A stretch of DNA of 64,000 nt from Ectopseudomonas composti (GTDB lineage: Bacteria > Pseudomonadota > Gammaproteobacteria > Pseudomonadales > Pseudomonadaceae): NCBI RefSeq assembly GCF_900115475.1, contig NZ_FOWP01000004.1, positions 124,001 to 188,000 of the forward strand. Direction: 5' to 3'. The translations under genes were made by a program, and so were the position numbers. Numbering within the stretch: position 1 is the first letter of the stretch; each line of letters begins with the position of its first letter. The notes under the pieces were generated by a model. It did not search any database. It saw only the letters and a list, made by a program, of their open reading frames with translations, and was not told the DNA's origin. This document shows positions 58,306-64,000 of this stretch, piece by piece.

Positions 58306-58421
58306 GATGGATACCTCTTGCTCGCAGATGCGCTGACGATTTTTGTTGGTGGCAGGTATGTCAGTGGCCGGCTAAGTCGGCTGACCTCGTTATGGTTATT
58401 TTGTGGGCCGATCCTTGAGCC

Positions 58422-59912
58422 TCAGAGTGGTTTGTGGCGGGCCATGATGTGGCGCACCACGCTGTAATCCTGCAGTGAGTCGCTGGACAGATCCTTGCCA
58501 TAGCCGGAGCGCTTGAGTCCGCCATGAGGCATTTCGCTGGCCAGCATGAAATGGGTGTTGATCCAGGTGCAGCCGTACTGCAGGCGATTGGCCAACTGGA
58601 AGGCCTTGTCCAGATCCCGCGTCCAGACCGAGCTGGCCAGCGCATATTCGGAGTCGTTGGCCCATTCCAGGGCCTGGCGTGGGTCTTCCACGCGGGTGAT
58701 GGTCACGACCGGGCCGAACACTTCGCGTTGGACGATCTCGTCCTGCTGGCGGCAACCCGCGAGCAGCGTAGGCTGATAGTAGAAGCCGGGGCCGGAGTGC
58801 ATGGCAGCGCCGGTAACCCGCTCTATATGGGGTAGGCCAAGCGCGCGTTCGACGAAACTGGCCACCCGGTCGCGTTGGCGGGTGCTGATCAGTGGCCCCA
58901 TTTCGTTGTCGCTGTCCTTCTTGCGCGCGAAACGGATGTTGCCTATCGCATCGCCCAGTGCAGTGGTCAGGCGGTCATGGATGCCTTTCTCGGCATAGAT
59001 GCGGCAAGCCGAGGTGCAGTCCTGCCCGGCGTTGTAGAAACCATGGGTACGGATGCCCTCAACCACGGCATCGAGATCGGCGTCATCGCAGACGATGACG
59101 GGCGCCTTGCCGCCCAGCTCCAAGTGGGTGCGCTTGAGCGTGCGCGATGCGCTCTGGAGGATTTTCTGCCCGGTGATGATGTCGCCGGTCAGTGACACCA
59201 TACGTACCTTCGGGTGGCCGACCAACTGGCTGCCGACACCTTCGCCGCTGCCACAGACGATGTTCAGCACGCCCGGTGGAAGAATCTGCGCCAGTACCGG
59301 CGCCAGCGCGAGAATGGACAGCGGAGTGTGTTCGGATGGTTTGAACACCAGGGTATTGCCGGCCGCGAGAGCGGGGGCGATTTTCCAGGCGGCCATCATT
59401 AGCGGGTAGTTCCACGGTGCTATGGAGGCGATCACGCCGACCGGGTCACGCCTGACCATGCTGGTGTGGCCGGGAATGTATTCGCCGGCGAGCTGGCCCT
59501 GTTGGCAGCGCACGGCGCCTGCGAAAAAGCGAAATACATCAGCTGTGGCCGGAATATCGTCCCGGCGTGCCAGATGCAGCGGCTTGCCGCAGTTGAGTGA
59601 TTCCAGGCGGGCAAGCAGTTCGGCGTTGCTTTCGATTGCCTCGGCAATCGCCAGGAGAAGGCCTGAACGTTGGGCGGGCGTGGTGCGTGACCAGGCAGGA
59701 AAAGCATTATTGGCGGCCAGTACGGCCTGTTCCAGTTGTTCCAGCGAGGCTTCGGCAATGCTGATCAGAACGTCGCCAGTGGCCGGATTGATGATCGGCT
59801 CGACGAAACCCTCACCGCTGACCAGTTGGCCATCGATCAGCTGAGCACTTTGCAGGGGCGGGAGGCTCGCGGACATTCTCGGACTTCTTCTTTTTCTCGT
59901 GTCGTTCTGCAT
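58422..59912 (-). CDS. Aldehyde dehydrogenase, paralogue of the one at 53712
   Basis: 496 residues. Catalytic Cys299 in NAGQDCTSACRIY and Glu265 in [10 protein letters not shown]. Long identical stretches with the 53712 gene (for example [30 protein letters not shown]) show a family duplication. A 20-residue basic N-terminal extension is present. I keep ATG 59912 because GAGGAG lies 6 bases upstream; the internal ATG at 59876 has a poor site. Probably acts on an amino aldehyde and is first of the catabolic genes after the LysR regulator. Confidence 0.88.
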   Translation of the reverse strand: MQNDTRKRRSPRMSASLPPLQSAQLIDGQLVSGEGFVEPIINPATGDVLISIAEASLEQLEQAVLAANNAFPAWSRTTPAQRSGLLLAIAEAIESNAELLARLESLNCGKPLHLARRDDIPATADVFRFFAGAVRCQQGQLAGEYIPGHTSMVRRDPVGVIASIAPWNYPLMMAAWKIAPALAAGNTLVFKPSEHTPLSILALAPVLAQILPPGVLNIVCGSGEGVGSQLVGHPKVRMVSLTGDIITGQKILQSASRTLKRTHLELGGKAPVIVCDDADLDAVVEGIRTHGFYNAGQDCTSACRIYAEKGIHDRLTTALGDAIGNIRFARKKDSDNEMGPLISTRQRDRVASFVERALGLPHIERVTGAAMHSGPGFYYQPTLLAGCRQQDEIVQREVFGPVVTITRVEDPRQALEWANDSEYALASSVWTRDLDKAFQLANRLQYGCTWINTHFMLASEMPHGGLKRSGYGKDLSSDSLQDYSVVRHIMARHKPL

Positions 59913-60010
59913 GACGTCTCCTCGTATGTCGGAGCGCCTGTATTCACGAAAGCGAGACTAGAGTCCGACAGTTGGCTTCACAAATTCTAAATATTGAAAG
60001 TAGCGTTCGA

Positions 60011-60922
60011 TTAAATCGAAACCTTGCGATTTGTCGGCTGTGCCCGTGCCAGCGTCAGGAATGGATCGACCAGTACCGGTCGTGCCGTGCCCCTGCGCCA
60101 GGCCAGCCCGACCTCAAGTGGCTCGTTCAGATCCGCCAGCGGGCGGGCCTCGATGATGTCGCCCTCCAATGACCAGGGGCGATAGGTCATGTCAGGTTGA
60201 ATGGACAGGCCGAGACCCGCCGCAACCAGGCTACGTACGGCTTCCACCGAGGCCGTGCGCAGGCTGACGCGAGGAGTTAGACAGGCACGATGCCAGATGC
60301 GCTGGGTGTGCAGGCCCATTTCATCGGCGTTGAGCTGGATCAGTGGTTCGCTGGCTACATCGGCCAGGGTGATGCTGTCTCGATCCAGTAGTGGGTGACG
60401 CGGTGGTAGCCAAAGGCGGTGCGGAGAGTGCGTCAGCACTTCGGTCTGCAAGGCATGGCGATCTTCGAGGTTGGAGAGGATCAGTACACCGACATCAATC
60501 TCCCCGGCGACCAGCAGATGTTCGATATAGGGGCGCTCGTCTTCGATAACGCGGGTATGCACATTGGGATAGGCGTGCTGAAATCGCGTGATCAGGTCGG
60601 CCAGGTAGTAGCCGGCCACCAGACTCGTCACGCCGATGGTGAGCTGGCCTTTAACCTGGGATGTGCTTTGCTGCAGGCTGCGCTTGGCGTTTTCCACCGT
60701 GGCGAGAATGAGGTGTGCCTGCCGCAGGAACTGGTGGCCCTGGTGAGTGAGGCTCATCCCCTTGGCGTGGCGGTTGAACAGGGTAACGCTGATTTCTTCC
60801 TCCAGTTGCTGAATCGCCTGGGTCAGTGTCGACTGGGAAATGAATACAGCTTGAGCCGCCGCAGATATCGAGCCTGTCTCGGCAACGGCGATGAAATGGC
60901 GAATCTGGCGCAGGGTCATCAT
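60011..60922 (-). CDS. LysR-type transcriptional regulator
   Basis: 303 residues. N-terminal winged helix (LRQIRHFIAVAETGSISAAAQAVFISQSTLTQAIQQLEEEI) and a C-terminal periplasmic-binding-like effector domain. Same strand as, and upstream of, the aldehyde dehydrogenase, with 98 bases between. It probably controls the catabolic cluster, though LysR genes are more often divergent from their targets. A TTCA...TGAA symmetry in that gap (59976-59997) is a weak candidate site. Confidence 0.9.
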   Translation of the reverse strand: MMTLRQIRHFIAVAETGSISAAAQAVFISQSTLTQAIQQLEEEISVTLFNRHAKGMSLTHQGHQFLRQAHLILATVENAKRSLQQSTSQVKGQLTIGVTSLVAGYYLADLITRFQHAYPNVHTRVIEDERPYIEHLLVAGEIDVGVLILSNLEDRHALQTEVLTHSPHRLWLPPRHPLLDRDSITLADVASEPLIQLNADEMGLHTQRIWHRACLTPRVSLRTASVEAVRSLVAAGLGLSIQPDMTYRPWSLEGDIIEARPLADLNEPLEVGLAWRRGTARPVLVDPFLTLARAQPTNRKVSI

Positions 60923-61108
60923 GGCATTGAGAGGTTCTGACAGTTTTGCCCATTATGGTTTATCGAATGTGTTCTTCCTCGTTCTTTTTCATCGAAAGCC
61001 TGACCGTGCAGAGGGGGGATACAGGCAACATCTGGAATTGATCTGCTTGCCGACGCTCTATAAGGGCAGGCATAGAATCGAGAGCATTTGCGCAAGAGGA
61101 ATTTCTTC

Positions 61109-61843
61109 ATGAACACACGTGGCTTGCTCGATCAACTGCTCAAATCTGGCCAGGAGATGCTGCAACAGAAAGGCGCTGGCGGCGCCTCTTCCGGGCTTGG
61201 TGGAGCGCTGGGCGGTCTGCTTGGCGGTGGCGCAGGCAAGGCTGGTGGTAGCGATCTGGGCTCGATGCTCAAGGGAGCCGGTGGCGGTGCTGCGCTGGCC
61301 ATGCTGCTGGGCAACAAACGTGTGCGCAAGGTAGGTGGCAAGGTGGCCATTTATGGTGGTTTGGCTGCGCTCGGGGTGATGGCCTACAAGGCCTACGGCA
61401 ACTGGCAGGCGCAGCAAGCTCAGCAGGGAGGCGCGCAGCCGGTCGAGCCGCAAACTCTGGATCGGTTGCCGGCTCCGCAAGCCGAGCAGCACAGTCGTGC
61501 CATTCTCAAAGCGTTGGTGGCGGCAGCCAAGGCTGACGGCCACGTTGACGAACGTGAGCGCCAACTGATCGAAGAGGAGCTGGGCAAGCTGGCGCAGGAT
61601 GCCGAGCTGCAGAGCTGGCTGCATACCGAGCTGAACAAACCGCTGGACCCGGCCGATGTCGCGCGTGCCGCCAGCACACCGGAAATGGCCGCGGAAATGT
61701 ACCTGGCCAGTGTGCTGATGGTGGACGAAGAACATTTCATGGAGCGCGCCTACCTCGAAGAACTGGCACGCCAGCTGCAGTTGGCGCCCGCGCTGAAGAG
61801 CGAGCTGGAGGCCCAGGTGCGTGTCGAGCTGCAGCGCGTCTGA
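61109..61843 (+). CDS. DUF533 / TerB-like protein (YebE family)
   Basis: 244 residues. The first 75 residues are Gly/Ala-rich and low complexity (GGALGGLLGGGAGKAGG), followed by a hydrophobic segment (VGGKVAIYGGLAALGVMAYKAYGNW) and then a TerB-like helical domain with KADGHVDERERQLIEEELGKLA. DUF533 proteins are membrane-associated and of unknown function; E. coli YebE responds to envelope stress. ATG 61109 follows AAGAGGAA. Divergent from the LysR gene. Confidence 0.87.
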   Translation: MNTRGLLDQLLKSGQEMLQQKGAGGASSGLGGALGGLLGGGAGKAGGSDLGSMLKGAGGGAALAMLLGNKRVRKVGGKVAIYGGLAALGVMAYKAYGNWQAQQAQQGGAQPVEPQTLDRLPAPQAEQHSRAILKALVAAAKADGHVDERERQLIEEELGKLAQDAELQSWLHTELNKPLDPADVARAASTPEMAAEMYLASVLMVDEEHFMERAYLEELARQLQLAPALKSELEAQVRVELQRV

Positions 61844-61936
61844 GGGCTCAGCTCTCAGACCAAAAGATCATTCATCCTCGTGCCCGGCTTGTTTTAGGCT
61901 GTTGGCCAACTACAAGAACGACGCGCGAGGATGCTT

Positions 61937-63589
61937 ATGTCGCAACCGCCTCTGGATGCTTATGACTACCTGATCGTTGGTGCCGGCCCCGCCGGCTGCC
62001 TGCTGGCCAATCGGCTTTCCGCCGACCCTGGCGTCAGCGTGCTGCTGATCGAAGCGGGTGGGCGCGACAACTATCCCTGGATTCATATCCCTGTCGGTTA
62101 CCTCTACTGCATCGGCAATCCGCGCACCGACTGGTGTTACAACACCGAGGCCGATCCCGGTCTGCATGGGCGTTCGCTGAAATACCCGCGTGGCCGTGTG
62201 CTTGGCGGTAGCTCCTCGATCAACGGCATGATCTACATGCGCGGTCAGGCCGCTGACTACGACGGCTGGGATGCTGCGGGCAATCCGGGCTGGGCCTGGC
62301 GTGATGTGTTGCCATTGTTCAAACGTTCGGAGAGTCACTTCGCCGGCACGAGCGAGGTGCACGGCGGTGACGGCGAGTGGCGGGTGGAGAGGCAGCGATT
62401 GTCCTGGGAGATTCTCGAGGCCTTTCGCGAAGCAGCGGCGCAAAGTGGTATCGCCAGCGTCGATGATTTCAACGCTGGGGACAACGAAGGCTGCAGCTAC
62501 TTTCAGGTCAACCAGAAACGCGGGGTGCGCTGGAATGCGTCCAAGGCGTTTTTGCGTGAGATCCGCCAGCGCCCCAATCTGCATGTACTGACGGGCGCCG
62601 AAGCCGAACGACTGGAGCTGGCCGAGGGCCGCGCCAGTGCGCTGCACCTGCGTTGTCAGGGGCGTATGCAGCGTGTCACGGCGCGCCGCGAGATCATCCT
62701 GTGCGCCGGTGCCATCGGTTCGCCGGCGTTGCTGCAGCGTTCCGGCATTGGCCCTCGGCCGCTGCTCGAAAAGCTGGGGATCGGCGTCAGGCACGAGCTG
62801 CCAGGTGTCGGTGGGAATCTGCAGGATCACCTGCAGCTGCGCCTGATCTACCGGGTCGAGGGCGTGAAGACGCTCAATCGCATCGCGGCCACGCCCTGGG
62901 GCAAGCTGGGCATGGGCCTGGAATACCTGCTTAAACGCAGCGGCCCTTTGTCGATGGCGCCCAGTCAGCTCGGCGCCTTCGCCAAGTCCGACCCTGGCCA
63001 GGCGCGCGCCAACCTGCAGTATCACGTACAGCCCTTGTCGCTGGAGCGCTTTGGTGAGCCCTTGCACGACTTCCCGGCCTTCACCGCCTCGGTGTGCAAC
63101 CTGCGCCCGTACAGCCGTGGCAGCGTCGAGATCGCTTCGGTCGATGCCAGCGTTGCCCCGCTGATCCGCCCCAACTACCTCAGTGACGAACGGGATTTGC
63201 ATGTGGCCGCTGATGCCATTCGTCTGACCCGGCGTATCGTCGCCGCGCCTGCATTGGCTGGTTACCGCCCGCAGGAGTACAAGCCCGGCCCGGACTATCG
63301 CAGTGAGGAAGACCTGCAGCGCGCTGCGGGCGAGATCGGCACCACCATCTTCCATCCGGTGGGTACCTGCGCGATGGGGCAAGGGCGTGAGGCGGTGGTC
63401 GATGCGCGCCTGTGTGTGCATGGCATCACGGGTTTGCGCGTGGTCGATGCGTCGATCATGCCGAGCATCACCTCGGGTAACACCTGCTCACCGGTGCTGA
63501 TGATTGCCGAAAAGGCTGCGCAGATGATCGCCGAGGACGCACAGCGTCAGCGGCAAGCGACTGCGGTAGCCGAGGGGGCGCTCAACTGA
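61937..63589 (+). CDS. GMC-family FAD-dependent oxidoreductase (choline/alcohol dehydrogenase-like)
   Basis: 550 residues. FAD motif YLIVGAGPAGCLLANRLS, GMC signature 1 YPRGRVLGGSSSINGMIYMRG (split over about 79-99), signature 2 GAIGSPALLQRSGIGP. Active-site regions HPVGTCAMG and SGNTCSPVLMI at the C-terminus. Oxidises an alcohol to an aldehyde, passing electrons to an acceptor. It is one of many paralogues in Pseudomonas and not necessarily choline-specific. ATG 61937 has GAGGA at a good distance; ATG 61931 does not. The 3' end overlaps the convergent GGDEF gene by 8 bases. Confidence 0.9.
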   Translation: MSQPPLDAYDYLIVGAGPAGCLLANRLSADPGVSVLLIEAGGRDNYPWIHIPVGYLYCIGNPRTDWCYNTEADPGLHGRSLKYPRGRVLGGSSSINGMIYMRGQAADYDGWDAAGNPGWAWRDVLPLFKRSESHFAGTSEVHGGDGEWRVERQRLSWEILEAFREAAAQSGIASVDDFNAGDNEGCSYFQVNQKRGVRWNASKAFLREIRQRPNLHVLTGAEAERLELAEGRASALHLRCQGRMQRVTARREIILCAGAIGSPALLQRSGIGPRPLLEKLGIGVRHELPGVGGNLQDHLQLRLIYRVEGVKTLNRIAATPWGKLGMGLEYLLKRSGPLSMAPSQLGAFAKSDPGQARANLQYHVQPLSLERFGEPLHDFPAFTASVCNLRPYSRGSVEIASVDASVAPLIRPNYLSDERDLHVAADAIRLTRRIVAAPALAGYRPQEYKPGPDYRSEEDLQRAAGEIGTTIFHPVGTCAMGQGREAVVDARLCVHGITGLRVVDASIMPSITSGNTCSPVLMIAEKAAQMIAEDAQRQRQATAVAEGALN

Positions 63590-64000
63590 GATCGGTTTCC
63601 TGGCTGTTGTGGAACACGGCGCGGTTGCGCCCACCGTACTTGGCCCTGTAGAGCGCTTCGTCGGCCAGTTGCAAGACGGCGCTGAGCTCGATGTGATCCA
63701 CAGGCCAAAGTGCGCCGCCGACACTGCAGCCGATGCGTACCTCGCCCACCTCCAGCAGCACCGGCTGGCCGAGGGCGGCGATGGCGCGCTCGGCTACCTG
63801 GCGCGCATGATGCTGCGCATCCTGCCCGGGCACTTGCAGCACCATCAGAAACTCATCGCCGCCCAGGCGCGCGACCATGTCGCCGTCACGCAAGCAGCCT
63901 CGCAGGCGCTGGGCAATCTCCCGTAGTAGATGATCGCCGGCGGTATGGCCGTGGGTGTCATTGACCGGTTTGAAACCGTCGAGGTCGAGGTAGAGCAACG
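63582..64000 (-). CDS. Diguanylate cyclase (GGDEF) C-terminal part, gene enters from right edge
   Basis: 139 codons of an open frame without its start. It reads LLYLDLDGFKPVNDTHGHTAGDHLL, then RLGGDEFLMVL, the intact active-site GGDEF, and ends in ADEALYRAKYGGRNRAVFH. It should make cyclic di-GMP from two GTP; any sensor domain lies outside the window. The I-site RxxD four residues before GGDEF is not evident (region DGDMVARL). Convergent overlap with the GMC gene. Confidence 0.88.
   Translation of the reverse strand, partial: LLYLDLDGFKPVNDTHGHTAGDHLLREIAQRLRGCLRDGDMVARLGGDEFLMVLQVPGQDAQHHARQVAERAIAALGQPVLLEVGEVRIGCSVGGALWPVDHIELSAVLQLADEALYRAKYGGRNRAVFHNSQETDLS

Noticed and set aside
59913-60010. 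Sigma-54 promoter in front of the catabolic aldehyde dehydrogenase
   Set aside because: No TGGC-N8-TGC arrangement at the right spacing on the minus strand; only a weak TTCA...TGAA symmetry was seen.

Overview
The window is about 64 kb of chromosome from a high-GC gammaproteobacterium, almost certainly a Pseudomonas; the P. mendocina/oleovorans group would fit, but I cannot fix the species. The gene order guaB-guaA, multicopper oxidase, tadA, mltF/purL, purT, corC-ypjD/ffh-rpsP-rimM-trmD-rplS, xerD-dsbC-hom-thrC, PspA/flotillin cluster, yaeQ-recJ matches my recollection of the P. aeruginosa PAO1 stretch around PA3725-PA3770. I see no rRNA, tRNA, CRISPR array, IS element, prophage or replication origin.

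Layout. 1-354: 5' end of a TonB-dependent siderophore receptor with a Fur box. 499-3755: guaB and guaA (GMP synthesis). 3815-6357: two small membrane proteins and a Tat-exported multicopper oxidase. 6414-12914: tadA, an exported small protein, mltF, purL. 13282-18574: CDGSH iron-sulfur protein, YqfO-like protein, L,D-transpeptidase, two NUDIX hydrolases, gamma-carbonic anhydrase-like protein, DUF1289 protein, purT, SGNH hydrolase. 18546-24756: corC-ypjD diverging from ffh, then rpsP-rimM-trmD-rplS and a thioesterase. 24761-32532: a free-standing MshEN protein, a CPA-type antiporter, xerD, dsbC, hom, thrC and a small membrane protein.

32836-46722 is the most interesting block. It reads in one direction: a DUF2170 protein, a PspA/IM30 protein, a YqiJ-like membrane protein, a YqiK-type flotillin, a tiny TerB/EF-hand-like protein and a roughly 1745-residue AAA ATPase. 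Three tightly coupled genes follow: a rhomboid protease, an HKD (phospholipase D/Nuc-type) enzyme and an SF1 helicase with a C-terminal nuclease-like domain. The first part is a recognisable membrane-stress (phage-shock-like) island. The protease/HKD/helicase tail is less familiar and is my main candidate for an undescribed system. A convergent membrane-anchored helical-repeat protein follows.

48704-52529: a GH13_18 sugar phosphorylase, yaeQ and recJ. 52526-60922: an apparently accessory catabolic cluster on the minus strand, made of a LysR regulator, two related aldehyde dehydrogenases, an iron-type alcohol dehydrogenase, an APC permease, a DUF3156-like protein and a second DapA-like enzyme; it looks like amine, polyamine or amino-alcohol oxidation. 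61109-64000: a DUF533/TerB-like protein, a GMC oxidoreductase and the 3' part of a GGDEF diguanylate cyclase gene.

Non-coding structure includes two 141-142 bp palindromic elements that share a core but have different, self-complementary arms, several REP-like repeats, clean bidirectional terminators, and a pair of palindromes ahead of the stress island.
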